Of a DNA stretch of 64,000 nucleotides, positions 51,422 to 60,720 are shown in pieces. Position 1 is the first letter of the stretch; each line of letters begins with the position of its first letter. The notes under the pieces are model-generated. The model searched no databases and was not told the origin of the DNA. It saw nothing but the letters and a program-made list of their open reading frames with translations. The position numbers were made by a program, and so were the translations under genes. The stretch is from Bacteroidia bacterium (GTDB taxonomy: Bacteria; Bacteroidota; Bacteroidia; 2-12-FULL-35-15), in assembly GCA_020051175.1 (NCBI GenBank), contig JAGVJJ010000007.1:1-64000 (forward strand), given 5' to 3'.

Positions 51422-52693
51422 ATGAATTTTATTAGATTAAAATACTTTAATTATGTATACTTGTCCGGCAAGATGAATATAGATTATATCCCTGAAAGGA
51501 ATATTTTTTTTGCAATGTTAAAGGTCGTAGGTAAAGCGTTTTTTTTTAGTTTTCAAAGTTTAAGAGTTTTATTTTCTGACGGAAAAAAATTTTTGTCAAA
51601 AGGGAGAATTGTTTTTTTTTCTATCAGTGAAAACAACCATTTGTCTGTTAACCCTGTGTATGTGAAGTTACCAGCCGGCAGCGCAAATTCATTTGGCGAT
51701 CGCATGTATAACAAACAAGTTGTGTTGTTTCTGCCTACTGTATTTTCGGCAATTGTAGCGTTTGTTTTTTTTCCAAAAGTGGTTTACGATTACTGTATTT
51801 CAAGTAAAATGGAAAGACGCGGGTTTCGTAAAGGTATCAATGATATCGTTTTATCATACCCATTTTATTACATCAGTTACTTATGGTTTAAAATCGTCAG
51901 GCCCAAGGCTATTGTAATCTCAAACGATCATGTATTTTCAACCCGTATGCTTGTGCATTGGGCCAATAAGTTTAATGTTCCTTCTTTTTACCTGCAGCAT
52001 GCCTCTGTTACAAAAGATTTTCCACCGTTGGAAGTTAAATATGCACTTCTTGAAGGACTTGATGCAAAAGAAAAATACGAACTTGCCGGATCCGATTCTT
52101 CTAAAGTGGAATTAATTGGAATGCCTAAAATGGATTATGCATTTAAAAAAATAAACTCTAGCAAAACTGTTAATGCTATAGGTGTTGCTGTGAACGGGTT
52201 AGAACCTAAACAACAAGTTCTGGACCTGCTTGTATCACTCGGCTCAGATTTTCCTGATTTAAAAATTGTATTCCGGCCGCATCGAATGCAATATTTCGAT
52301 TCTAAAAATAAGGCGGACCTGGAATTTATAAAACGGAATATTCCTGCAAGTATATTGCTTTCCAATCCATTTGAAGAGAGCGCTACTGATTATCTTGCCT
52401 CTCTTGATATGCTTATTGCAGGTGACTCTTCCATTCATCTTGAAGCAGTGCTTATGAATGTGACTGCACTGTATTCCTTTTCGGGAAATTATACGGATTA
52501 CTATGGCTTTGTAAAAAATGGACTGGTAAAACAAGTTACTACCCTGCAGGAGCTAAAGGAATTTATCGATTCTGAAAAGAATATTCGTCAGGATGTGCGT
52601 TATAAAGCAAAGAGGTATTGCGATACAGTTGGAACAGAATATGACGGACGCTCTGCCGAACTGGCAGTAAAGTTAATGATGGAAAAAGTTTAA
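51422..52693 (+). CDS. GT-B-like transferase, candidate nonulosonate transferase
   Basis: A 423-residue protein without signal peptide. It has a variable N-terminal half with hydrophobic patches and a C-terminal half like CDP-glycerol glycerophosphotransferases and bacterial polysialyltransferases: SFYLQHASVTKDFPPLEVKY, VELIGMPKMDY, IVFRPHRMQYFDS and DMLIAGDSSIHLEAVLMNV. It begins 18 bp after pseI, which makes it the best candidate for transferring the CMP-activated nonulosonate. Motif evidence is moderate. Confidence 0.65.
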   Translation: MNFIRLKYFNYVYLSGKMNIDYIPERNIFFAMLKVVGKAFFFSFQSLRVLFSDGKKFLSKGRIVFFSISENNHLSVNPVYVKLPAGSANSFGDRMYNKQVVLFLPTVFSAIVAFVFFPKVVYDYCISSKMERRGFRKGINDIVLSYPFYYISYLWFKIVRPKAIVISNDHVFSTRMLVHWANKFNVPSFYLQHASVTKDFPPLEVKYALLEGLDAKEKYELAGSDSSKVELIGMPKMDYAFKKINSSKTVNAIGVAVNGLEPKQQVLDLLVSLGSDFPDLKIVFRPHRMQYFDSKNKADLEFIKRNIPASILLSNPFEESATDYLASLDMLIAGDSSIHLEAVLMNVTALYSFSGNYTDYYGFVKNGLVKQVTTLQELKEFIDSEKNIRQDVRYKAKRYCDTVGTEYDGRSAELAVKLMMEKV

Positions 52694-52708
52694 TTTGAAA
52701 TTAATACA

Positions 52709-53473
52709 ATGGAGAAGGAAATGGTTTGGGGTCCTCAAATGTTTAAGGACCATTTTGAAAATACAACAAATAACAGCATAATACTTTCTGCACTGGAAGA
52801 CAGAAAATTTAAATTCTACATGAGTGAACTTCATCTGAAAAAGACGGATGTATTTCTTGATGCAGGGTGTGGATATGGCCGGCTGGCAAAAGCTATAAAA
52901 GCGGATGTGCAGCATGTTATAGGTATTGATATTAATCCGGACAATGTTGAATTTTCAAAGCAATATGTGGGAGCTGGTTTTGAAGGTCATGTTGTGGATC
53001 TGTCAAAAGGCATTCTTCCATTTAAAGATAAATCCATTGATAAAATTGTTTTTGACAATGTGCTGATGTTTTTTGATGAAAAAACGCAGTGGGCTATCTT
53101 TAAAGAGGTGAAGCGTGTGCTGAAAAGTGATGGAAAACTGGCTTTTAATTTTGAAAACTCAGAATATACATTTAATGGTTTAGCGCGTTTCTTTATTTCG
53201 CTGTATAAATTTAAGGCGAAATTGCAAGGAAACGCTACACCAGTGCACCACAAATATTCACTTTCTTTTTATGAAAGATTGCTGGCCGAGCTTGGTTTTG
53301 GTAAGGATATAAAATCCATTGGTGGTACGTTTTATAAAAAAATGGGTTTGGGGCCCATAGAGGTTTTGCCTGTTTTTTTACACTCTTATATAGCTAAGCT
53401 GGACGCCAGGAGTTTCAATACACCTAAAAAGCGAAAAATGGCAGGTATTACCGTGTCTGTATCGGCACAATAA
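52709..53473 (+). CDS. Class I SAM methyltransferase
   Basis: A 254-residue methyltransferase. Motif I is VFLDAGCGYGRLAKAI, motif II VIGIDINPDNVEFSK, motif III DKIVFDNVLMFF and the post-motif WAIFKEVKRVLKSDGKLAFN. It lies between the putative nonulosonate transferase (15 bp) and the second flippase (3 bp), so it probably methylates a sugar in the repeat unit or caps it. Confidence 0.88.
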   Translation: MEKEMVWGPQMFKDHFENTTNNSIILSALEDRKFKFYMSELHLKKTDVFLDAGCGYGRLAKAIKADVQHVIGIDINPDNVEFSKQYVGAGFEGHVVDLSKGILPFKDKSIDKIVFDNVLMFFDEKTQWAIFKEVKRVLKSDGKLAFNFENSEYTFNGLARFFISLYKFKAKLQGNATPVHHKYSLSFYERLLAELGFGKDIKSIGGTFYKKMGLGPIEVLPVFLHSYIAKLDARSFNTPKKRKMAGITVSVSAQ

Positions 53474-53476
53474 TAT

Positions 53477-54883
53477 ATGAAAAACAAACTGATTTTTACA
53501 TTTAGTAAGTATGTAACTTTTGGTCTTAAATTTATTCTGGCCTTGTACATTGCCAAATATTTGAGCCCTGCAGGATTTGCTGTATATGGTTTTGCTCAGC
53601 TTGTTTCATTATATATTTCCTTTATGCATTTTGGTGTGCCGCTTTCAATCCATGCTATGTTATCTACTGCAAAAGCCGAGAAGGAAGCTGAAATAAAAAC
53701 CTATGTCAGCGAAGGTTTTTGGCTGATGGTGAGCGCGGGGTTCGTTTATTGCATTATTGGTAGTATTATTGTTATTGCAAATCCTTCGCTTTTCGACAAA
53801 TTCGAATTTTATAAATATGGTGTGCTTTCTGTTGTTATTGGCGTTAACCTGATTCTTGTACAGTATTTTTCCAATGTTTACCAGGTGTACGGACAATACA
53901 TCCGTATTGCTTTGAACGAATTGGTGTCTATTTTGTTGTTGTTTTCTGTTGTATTCCTTTTTAATGACAATCCATCCACTTTGTTAAATACTATACTATG
54001 GGTTAGCGCGCTCACAAGTGTAATCAATATGGCTTTTTTTGTTTATCGGGCTCCTTTTAAGTTAACGTTGTCATTCAGAACCGATGTTGTCAGGCGGTTA
54101 ATAAAGCTCGGTATTCCTATGTTGGTTGCAACTGTGGGCTTCTATTTAATCACTATTTCCGTGCGGAGTATAGCAAGTTACAAATATAGTCTCCATGAAA
54201 TAGGACTTTTTACATTTGCTCTGAATATTTCGAACTCTGTGATGATGGGATTAAATGCAATCAGCTGGACTTTTTACTCCACCATTCTTGCAAATACATG
54301 TGGTGATGTTGAAGAAGCACATCTGTATGTACAAAAGGTGAACAGGATATTTAATTTTGCACTTTGTGTTACTATTTTTGTTGGGATTGTATTTTTTCCG
54401 ATATTGTTTTACTTTCTCCCGGAGTATAAAGAGTTCTATAATGGAATCGCGATTCTGCTGTTGTCACAAATATTTATGTCTGCATCATTTGGATATAATT
54501 CTTTGTTGGTAGCACAAGGAAAACAAAATAGTATGGCGCTGATTAGTTTTGTTACTTTGGCCTTTGCTGCTATATTAAGTATTTTAGTATGTGCCTTAGA
54601 GCTTCCTTTTGTTTATCAAACAATGGTGATCCTGTTGTCTATGTTCTTTTATTCGGCCCAACAGTGTTATGCGGGTGCGAAAGTTTGCAAAAAGAATTTT
54701 TTTGGTGTTCTCTTTGGTGAGGTATTTAACTACAAAATACTTATTCCGGTGGTAGTATGGCTTGTTGTCATATTATCAGGCTTGAATTTTTTGTTGGGAA
54801 TAGCCGCTACATTGTTGTTTTTTATTCTTAGTTATAAAGACATAATTTATTTTTTTGCTCTCTTGAAAAGCTATAGAAAGTAG
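53477..54883 (+). CDS. Second Wzx-type flippase
   Basis: A 468-residue polytopic protein with 12-14 predicted helices in the PST/MATE layout. It begins with TFSKYVTFGLKFILALYIAK and YLSPAGFAVYGFAQLVSLYI, and contains VRRLIKLGIPMLVATVGFYL in the middle. It is only distantly like the flippase at 27.7 kb. A second flippase suggests a second lipid-linked repeat unit. It starts 3 bp after the methyltransferase gene. Confidence 0.88.
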   Translation: MKNKLIFTFSKYVTFGLKFILALYIAKYLSPAGFAVYGFAQLVSLYISFMHFGVPLSIHAMLSTAKAEKEAEIKTYVSEGFWLMVSAGFVYCIIGSIIVIANPSLFDKFEFYKYGVLSVVIGVNLILVQYFSNVYQVYGQYIRIALNELVSILLLFSVVFLFNDNPSTLLNTILWVSALTSVINMAFFVYRAPFKLTLSFRTDVVRRLIKLGIPMLVATVGFYLITISVRSIASYKYSLHEIGLFTFALNISNSVMMGLNAISWTFYSTILANTCGDVEEAHLYVQKVNRIFNFALCVTIFVGIVFFPILFYFLPEYKEFYNGIAILLLSQIFMSASFGYNSLLVAQGKQNSMALISFVTLAFAAILSILVCALELPFVYQTMVILLSMFFYSAQQCYAGAKVCKKNFFGVLFGEVFNYKILIPVVVWLVVILSGLNFLLGIAATLLFFILSYKDIIYFFALLKSYRK

Positions 54884-54917
54884 CGCTTTCAATTGTTGTA
54901 AAATTAAAAGTGAAAAA

Positions 54918-55700
54918 ATGGATAGTAAAAAAGACAAAGTTGAAGAAGCGAACATTGAGTTTTATAACGAGTTATATAAAAAACGAAATATTTTTATTCA
55001 ACTGGTATACCCATTTATAAGTTTTGATCAGCAGTCAAAATCAAAATTTAATTACCGCAGTATAAAAAAAGTACTAGCGGAAATTAAGGACTTACGGGAT
55101 TTCAATTTTTTGGATTACGGTTTTGGCCACGGTTCATTGTTGCTAAAGCTTCCACGCAAAGTTGGTTTGTTTGGTTGTGATATTTCGGTTGAAGCAGTAG
55201 CGAATTTTCCTCGTGTCGCAAAATTGTTAGGCAAAAAGGTTCAGACGTATACCCCGGAACAATTAAATAAAAATAAAGCTTTAAAGCTGAATATGATATC
55301 GCTTTCACATGTTTTGGAACACGTGGAAGATGACATTCAACTCCTGAAGGAATTATGGGCTAATTTGCAACCGGGAGGTTACGTATTGATTAATGTGCCA
55401 ATTAATGAGGTATGGGATGATCCTAAGCATGTACGTAAATATACCCCGGACTCCATGCGAAACGTCCTTGAAAGAGCTGGATTTGCAATTTGTTCTGTAG
55501 AAGAGAAAAATAAGCTTTCAGGTTTTTTATTGATCAATGAAAGGGTTAAAAAGCCCGGAATTATTAAGAAGCTTTTTTTTAGATCTTTCCGGCTATTCCT
55601 TGCTTTGATGCCATTGTCTTTCATTGAAAGCTTTGATAAGATATTGGGTGAAAGTTATAAATATCAGCATTTAATTGTACTGGCACAAAAGAATGGTTAA
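54918..55700 (+). CDS. Class I SAM methyltransferase (Methyltransf_23 type)
   Basis: A 260-residue protein with the SAM loop in FLDYGFGHGSLLLKL, GCDISVEAVANFP as motif II, and MISLSHVLEHVEDDIQLLKE followed by LQPGGYVLINVPINE, typical of the Methyltransf_23 group. A C-terminal hydrophobic segment (LFFRSFRLFLALMPLSF) may attach it to the membrane. The following GT4 gene overlaps its end by 8 bases. Confidence 0.88.
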   Translation: MDSKKDKVEEANIEFYNELYKKRNIFIQLVYPFISFDQQSKSKFNYRSIKKVLAEIKDLRDFNFLDYGFGHGSLLLKLPRKVGLFGCDISVEAVANFPRVAKLLGKKVQTYTPEQLNKNKALKLNMISLSHVLEHVEDDIQLLKELWANLQPGGYVLINVPINEVWDDPKHVRKYTPDSMRNVLERAGFAICSVEEKNKLSGFLLINERVKKPGIIKKLFFRSFRLFLALMPLSFIESFDKILGESYKYQHLIVLAQKNG

Positions 55701-56790
55701 AGTACTTGTAGTTGGTCAAACTCCACCTCCTTATGGTGGACAGGCAATGATGATACAACGTTTGGTAAATGCGAAGTTTAAACATGTGGAAATAAAGCAT
55801 GTTCGCCTTGCTTTTTCCGATGGTATGAAACAGGTTGGAAGAGTATCTTTTCATAAAATTACTCACCTTTTTTCAATCATCTGGCAGGTATATAAAGTGC
55901 GGTTTTCTGAAAAAAAACTTGTTCTCTATTATCCTCCTGCGGGGCCTGATACAGCTCCAATAATCAGGGATTTAATATTGCTGTTTTTTATAAAGCCTCT
56001 GTTTTATAAAACAATATATCATTTCCGTGCCGCTGGTATATCTGAGTATTTACAAAGAAAGCCGAAATGGTTTCAGTGGATGTGTAAAACAATTTATGGT
56101 AAACCGGATATTGGTATTCAGCTTTCTTTACGCAATCCAGCCGATGCAGCTTATTTTGGTGCAAAAAAAATTGTTTGTATACCGAACGGGTTGGAAGACG
56201 ATGCGTTGTCATACCTGCCCCTGGAAAGAAAGAACACTGGGAAAGTAAATATATTATTTGTCGGAGTTTTAAGAGAGGACAAGGGGCTCAATTGCCTGGT
56301 GGACGCATTGGATGTATTACAGAAGAAGGGAATGCAAAATTTTTCTCTAACTGTAATGGGGGATTTTACCTCGAAAGAATACGAAGCTGAGATTAAAAAG
56401 AAAATTGCAGCATATAAACTGGAAAGCTTTATTGAGTTTGTTGGCGTAAAAATAAAGGTGGAAAAATGGAAGTGTTTTCTTAATGCGGATATGCTTTGTT
56501 TCCCATCTTATTTTAATTCTGAATCATTTGGCAATGTTGTTGTGGAAGCAATGATGTTTCAGTTGCCTGTAATTGCTACCGAATGGAGGGGTATTCCGGA
56601 TATTGTTACTGAGCAAACAGGCTTTCTGGTGCCCATAAAGAATGCCGAGGCTTTGGCTGAAAAAATTGAAATCCTAATAGGGAATTCAGCTTTGCGTCTG
56701 CAAATGGGAAAAAAGGCAAGACAGCGTTTTGTTAGCGAATACTCGCTTGACGGGCATTTGAGCAAAATGGAAACCGTTCTGCTATCTTAA
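55693..56790 (+). CDS. GT4 family glycosyltransferase
   Basis: About 365 residues from the ATG at 55693, overlapping the previous gene by 8 bases; a TTG at 55675 would only add six residues. The GT-B enzyme opens VLVVGQTPPPYGGQAMMI. The donor side has VNILFVGVLREDKGLNCLVD and the E-x7-E motif in ESFGNVVVEAMMFQLPVIA. It retains the anomeric configuration; the sugar is unknown. It is the last gene before a 147-base gap. Confidence 0.9.
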   Translation: MVKVLVVGQTPPPYGGQAMMIQRLVNAKFKHVEIKHVRLAFSDGMKQVGRVSFHKITHLFSIIWQVYKVRFSEKKLVLYYPPAGPDTAPIIRDLILLFFIKPLFYKTIYHFRAAGISEYLQRKPKWFQWMCKTIYGKPDIGIQLSLRNPADAAYFGAKKIVCIPNGLEDDALSYLPLERKNTGKVNILFVGVLREDKGLNCLVDALDVLQKKGMQNFSLTVMGDFTSKEYEAEIKKKIAAYKLESFIEFVGVKIKVEKWKCFLNADMLCFPSYFNSESFGNVVVEAMMFQLPVIATEWRGIPDIVTEQTGFLVPIKNAEALAEKIEILIGNSALRLQMGKKARQRFVSEYSLDGHLSKMETVLLS

Positions 56791-56850
56791 AAGTATTTGA
56801 AATTTTAAGGCTATTCCCAGCCCTGTTTTTCTGCTCAGATTAGATAATAA

Positions 56851-56868
56851 TTAACATTTGAATGTTAA
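56851..56868. repeat. Palindrome upstream of the kelch protein gene
   Basis: TTAACATT (56851-56858) and AATGTTAA (56861-56868) form a perfect 8-bp palindrome with a 2-base centre. It lies 41 bases before the -7 element of the kelch gene and could be an operator. A weak AACCC/GGGTT hairpin follows. Confidence 0.45.
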
Positions 56869-56908
56869 ATAAACCCAGTTACAGAGCGGGTTGCGTCTGA
56901 TTTTTCAT

Positions 56909-56916
56909 TATTTTTG
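56909..56916 (+). promoter_or_regulatory. Candidate -7 element of the kelch protein gene
   Basis: TATTTTTG matches TAnnTTTG 21 bases before the ATG. TTG at 56891-56893 is 15 bases upstream, slightly closer than typical. Confidence 0.45.
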
Positions 56917-56937
56917 TAGCTATTAGGACAACCAAAA

Positions 56938-58245
56938 ATGGTAAACAGACTTTTACTTTTCTCATTTTTATTTTTAAACTTTTTCAATACTCGTGTTTAC
57001 AGTCAAAACTGGGCACAGGTGGCGGATTTCGGAGGAGTTCCCCGTTATGTAGCCGCTGGTTTTTCTATTGGTGATAAAGGGTATATTGGGATTGGTTGGG
57101 GGGGAGGGTACCATACTGATTTTTGGGAATACGAACCGGAGCACGACATTTGGACTCAGAAGGCTGATTTTGAGGGGACTGGCAGATATGTGGCTGTAGG
57201 TTTTTCAATATTAAACAAAGGGTACATTGGTACAGGGTATGATGGAACTGGTTTTAAAGATGATTTTTGGGAATATGATCCTGCGATAAACAGCTGGAAG
57301 GAAAAAGCCCCTTTTCCGGGAGGTCAACGGGCTGTAGCTGTCGGGTTTTCTATTGGCTCAAAAGGATATGTGGGAACAGGTTGGGACGGTGAATTAAGAA
57401 AGGATTTCTGGGAGTACGATCCTTCGTCTGATACATGGGTTCAAAAAGCAGACTTTGCTGGTTCTGCCAGAAGATATGCTGTTGGGTTTTCCATTGATAG
57501 TTTGGGGTATTTAGGCACAGGAAACGATAGTACGATTGAGTCAACAGTGTTGAAAGATTTTTGGCAGTACAACCCAAAAACAGATTCCTGGATGCAGAAG
57601 GCTGATTTTGGTGGTGATGCCAGGTATGTAGCTGTTGGGTTCTCTATTAGAGAAAAAAAGGGATATATTGGTACCGGATGGGCCGGGGTTATTCCAAATA
57701 CGTACATGAGCGATTTCTGGGAATACGATCCTTCCACAGACGTATGGCGGCAGTTGGCTGACGTGGCAGGTGCAGCGAGGGAACATGCCGTTGGTTTTTC
57801 TATCGGTAGTAATGGGTATATTGGTACAGGCTGGGATGGGGTTAATGTAACAAATGATTTCTGGAAATATACTCCGTTTGAAGTTGTTTATAGCCACCCA
57901 TCTGTATATTATGGAGCCATAGAAATTACCCAACCAATGCATTATATTAGCCAGGACGAGCCTCCTGATGATTCCCTCCTTGTTTCTTCTGTGGACAAGT
58001 CATTGAAAAAAGATGTAAACATTTTTCCTAATCCAAGCAGGGGAGAATTCAAAGTTGCTGCGGATGGAATGAAGGTAATTTCCCTTCAAATTATGAATGC
58101 AGAAGGTAAAAATGTTATGAATGTTTTAGGAATGTTTGGCGAGTCATCTGTTTTTGTGAACGCTGCATTGTTGCCTAAAGGTATTTATTTCTTAAAAATA
58201 TTAACGGATAGCGGTATTGTTGATAAAAGGGTTGTTATCGAATAA
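56938..58245 (+). CDS. Secreted six-unit kelch propeller with type IX sorting tail
   Basis: A 435-residue exported protein with a signal peptide ending near VYSQ. Six kelch-like units run from about 24 to 313, each with a core like RYVAVGFSIGDKGYIGTG, DFWEYDP and TWVQKADF. They should form a complete six-bladed beta-propeller. A linker leads to a Por/type IX C-terminal domain (about 358-435) with FPNPSRGEFKVAADG and ending DKRVVIE. It is probably exported by the type IX system and attached to surface lipopolysaccharide. It has its own promoter and interrupts the glycan locus. The ligand is unknown. Confidence 0.88.
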   Translation: MVNRLLLFSFLFLNFFNTRVYSQNWAQVADFGGVPRYVAAGFSIGDKGYIGIGWGGGYHTDFWEYEPEHDIWTQKADFEGTGRYVAVGFSILNKGYIGTGYDGTGFKDDFWEYDPAINSWKEKAPFPGGQRAVAVGFSIGSKGYVGTGWDGELRKDFWEYDPSSDTWVQKADFAGSARRYAVGFSIDSLGYLGTGNDSTIESTVLKDFWQYNPKTDSWMQKADFGGDARYVAVGFSIREKKGYIGTGWAGVIPNTYMSDFWEYDPSTDVWRQLADVAGAAREHAVGFSIGSNGYIGTGWDGVNVTNDFWKYTPFEVVYSHPSVYYGAIEITQPMHYISQDEPPDDSLLVSSVDKSLKKDVNIFPNPSRGEFKVAADGMKVISLQIMNAEGKNVMNVLGMFGESSVFVNAALLPKGIYFLKILTDSGIVDKRVVIE

Positions 58246-58336
58246 AATGCTTTTTACTTGGTATATAACATTGGCAAAATACCTTATTGGAATAAAAATG
58301 AGTTTTGATTAATGTTTACCTTGTAATATTTATTTA

Positions 58337-59731
58337 GTGGAACACATTAATTCTATCAATTCTTCTGTAAACCGTTATTCAAAACCATTTTTTGAAGTAT
58401 TTGTCTTAAGCCTCATTCTCATTTGGCTCCCCAATAAACTCTTAGCCTACCTCGTACCATTTATTGCAATTGCATTGTTTGCAATCAGGGCAAATTCTGG
58501 TAAAATTTTTTTGCGGTTGGTTGCATGCTGTTCCATATTCATAATTGCTGTATGCCTCTACTACTTTTTTTATTCTGCAATTGGTGAGAAATTTATTCTT
58601 CAAAATTCAGTTCTTTTTTTTCTTACTTACGGCTCATTTCTTTTTTTATTTGTAGTATCACCCGGTTTTAATATCCAGGAGCTTGATTATTCACGTTACA
58701 TGAAAGTTGTGCAGGTTTTTATTGTTCTTGAATCTGTGTTGGGAATATTTCAGGTTATTGCATACACTTCAATCAACGGGATAAGTATCGACTTTGGCGC
58801 GGGCGATGTAGTACAGGGAACATTAAATCCTTTCTCCTTTTTAAATGCTGAAGGAAGCCTGAACAACCAGATATATACTAACAACTTACTTTTATTGCTT
58901 CTTTTTTATACTCCTTATGCCATAAGTAATAAAAAGAGACTATGGGTGTGCATTGTAGGGCTTGGTGCGGTCATGATGGCTTCTGTACTACATCTTTTCA
59001 TTGCATTTATTGGCGCAGTTGTTGTAACGGCAATATTGTTTAGCCGTTCGCTTTTTAAAATTACAAAGGGGCGTTTGCTCATATCACTTGTTTTGGCACT
59101 TGCAATCGTACTGTCTGTAATTATTCAGCCTCACAATTTTGATTTGATATCTTTTTATGCAAAGAAAATAGTTACGAATGATTCGCCAAAAACAATAGTA
59201 ACCGTTAACTCTTTCAATACCCTGCCCGAAGAATATCCATGGGTATACACCATTGGACTTGGACCGGGACAATATTCAAGCCGTGCAGGCTTGATTGGAA
59301 CGGGTAAATATTTCGGTGACTTTAATAAGCCTAAAAAAATGCCATTGATTCAGCCCGCAATAGCGGCACCGCTTAACAAATATATTTATCCGCATTGGAA
59401 AGAATATGCCACTAACCCAAAGTATGGAAGTTCAACCATGTCCAGACCGTTTTATTCTATACTATCAATAATAATGGAGCTGGGTTATGTAATTAGTTTT
59501 ATTTTATTGATAGTGTTTGTTAGGACTCTTGTTAAAATACGTAAGCGGTATAATGAATTTTTAATTCAAAAAAACACTTTACAAATGCTATTCGCGTTTG
59601 TGTGTGCAGCATCTTTAATCTACCTGTTATTTATCTCATTTTTTGAGAACTATATGGAAGTAACGCAAGCTATATTTCCTGGTTTGCTACTGTTTCGTTA
59701 TTTTTATGGCTATATAAACATTGAGCAATGA
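58337..59731 (+). CDS. O-antigen polymerase/ligase-like membrane protein
   Basis: A 464-residue protein starting at GTG with about 10-12 predicted helices. A large periplasmic loop runs from about 285 to 375 (containing LPEEYPWVYTIGLGPGQYSS). Overall layout matches Wzy/WaaL proteins, without a clear Wzy_C motif. Its stop overlaps the ATG of the next SDR gene by four bases (ATGA). Either polymerisation or ligation is possible. Confidence 0.75.
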   Translation: MEHINSINSSVNRYSKPFFEVFVLSLILIWLPNKLLAYLVPFIAIALFAIRANSGKIFLRLVACCSIFIIAVCLYYFFYSAIGEKFILQNSVLFFLTYGSFLFLFVVSPGFNIQELDYSRYMKVVQVFIVLESVLGIFQVIAYTSINGISIDFGAGDVVQGTLNPFSFLNAEGSLNNQIYTNNLLLLLLFYTPYAISNKKRLWVCIVGLGAVMMASVLHLFIAFIGAVVVTAILFSRSLFKITKGRLLISLVLALAIVLSVIIQPHNFDLISFYAKKIVTNDSPKTIVTVNSFNTLPEEYPWVYTIGLGPGQYSSRAGLIGTGKYFGDFNKPKKMPLIQPAIAAPLNKYIYPHWKEYATNPKYGSSTMSRPFYSILSIIMELGYVISFILLIVFVRTLVKIRKRYNEFLIQKNTLQMLFAFVCAASLIYLLFISFFENYMEVTQAIFPGLLLFRYFYGYINIEQ

Positions 59732-60711
59732 GAATTTTAGTTACAGGCGGTTCTGGTTTTATTGGTACTAATTTAATGGACAGTTTAATTGTTCATGAAA
59801 CGCACACGGTAATAAATATCGATAACAATAAACCCAAGGTGCCTTCTCATAAAGTTGTATGGAAGCAGTGCAACATCCTTGATAAAAAGGAGGTAGATGA
59901 TATATTTTCTTCATTTAAGCCAGAGCTTGTTATTCACCTTGCTGCCCGAACGGATACAGACCCGGATACTAAGTTAGACGATTATAAAATTAATACATCC
60001 GGATCGGAGAATATTATTAACGCAATAAAGGCATCCGGCAGTGTTAAACGTGTTATATTCACTTCTACACAATTTGTTAATCAGTATCATGGTATTCCAA
60101 AGCACGATGAGGACTACGCACCTCATACAGTATATGGCGAAAGTAAAGTGATAATGGAAAAAATGATTCGTGGGGCTGATTTGAAGTGTGAGTGGGTTAT
60201 TATCAGACCCACCAATATCTGGGGACCATGGCACATTCGCTATCCGTATGAGTTTTGGAAAGTATTGAGTAAAGGTTTGTATTTTCATCCTGGACGGGCT
60301 CCTGTTATACGCTCCTATGGCTATGTGGGCAATGTGGTGTCTCAAATAATGGGACTTATAGATGCTCCCCGCGAGAAAATAAATGGTAAAGTGTTCTATG
60401 TAGGTGATAAACCAATTGACATTTACTATTGGGTAAACGGTTTTTCTGTGAAGCAAATTGGGAAAAATGTTATTGTTATTCCTCGTATGCTTGTAAAAAC
60501 CTTAGCAATTGCCGGGGATATCCTTGCCCTTGTAAAACTAAAATTTCCAATAACCTCGTCAAGGTATAAAAGCATGACCAATAGCAACACTGCTCCAATG
60601 GAAAAAACATTCGAAGTATTGGGTGAACCTCCTTATTCATTGGAACAGGGTATTGATGAAACTGTGGCCTGGATGAAACAGTATTTTCCGGATCTTGTAA
60701 AGAAACACTGA
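59728..60711 (+). CDS. NAD-dependent epimerase/dehydratase (extended SDR)
   Basis: A 327-residue enzyme with ILVTGGSGFIGTNLMDSLI for NAD binding, LVIHLAARTDTDPDTKLDDY, FTSTQFVNQYHG as the active-site Ser/Thr strand and HTVYGESKVIMEKMI with the Tyr-x3-Lys pair. WVIIRPTNIWGPWHIRYPYEF is typical of nucleotide-sugar epimerases and reductases. Substrate and product cannot be read from the sequence. It is coupled to the membrane protein gene upstream. Confidence 0.85.
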   Translation: MRILVTGGSGFIGTNLMDSLIVHETHTVINIDNNKPKVPSHKVVWKQCNILDKKEVDDIFSSFKPELVIHLAARTDTDPDTKLDDYKINTSGSENIINAIKASGSVKRVIFTSTQFVNQYHGIPKHDEDYAPHTVYGESKVIMEKMIRGADLKCEWVIIRPTNIWGPWHIRYPYEFWKVLSKGLYFHPGRAPVIRSYGYVGNVVSQIMGLIDAPREKINGKVFYVGDKPIDIYYWVNGFSVKQIGKNVIVIPRMLVKTLAIAGDILALVKLKFPITSSRYKSMTNSNTAPMEKTFEVLGEPPYSLEQGIDETVAWMKQYFPDLVKKH

Positions 60712-60720
60712 TAGAGAGGT

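Noticed and set aside
57030-57880. Regularly spaced similar DNA words that might look like a repeat array
   Set aside because: They encode the kelch blades; spacing is about 140-150 bases, the copies are imperfect and in frame, and there are no unique spacers as in a CRISPR array.
59974-60456. 160-residue minus-strand frame inside the SDR gene
   Set aside because: It is the antisense of a clear NAD-dependent enzyme and has a His/Tyr/Asn-rich composition typical of shadow frames.
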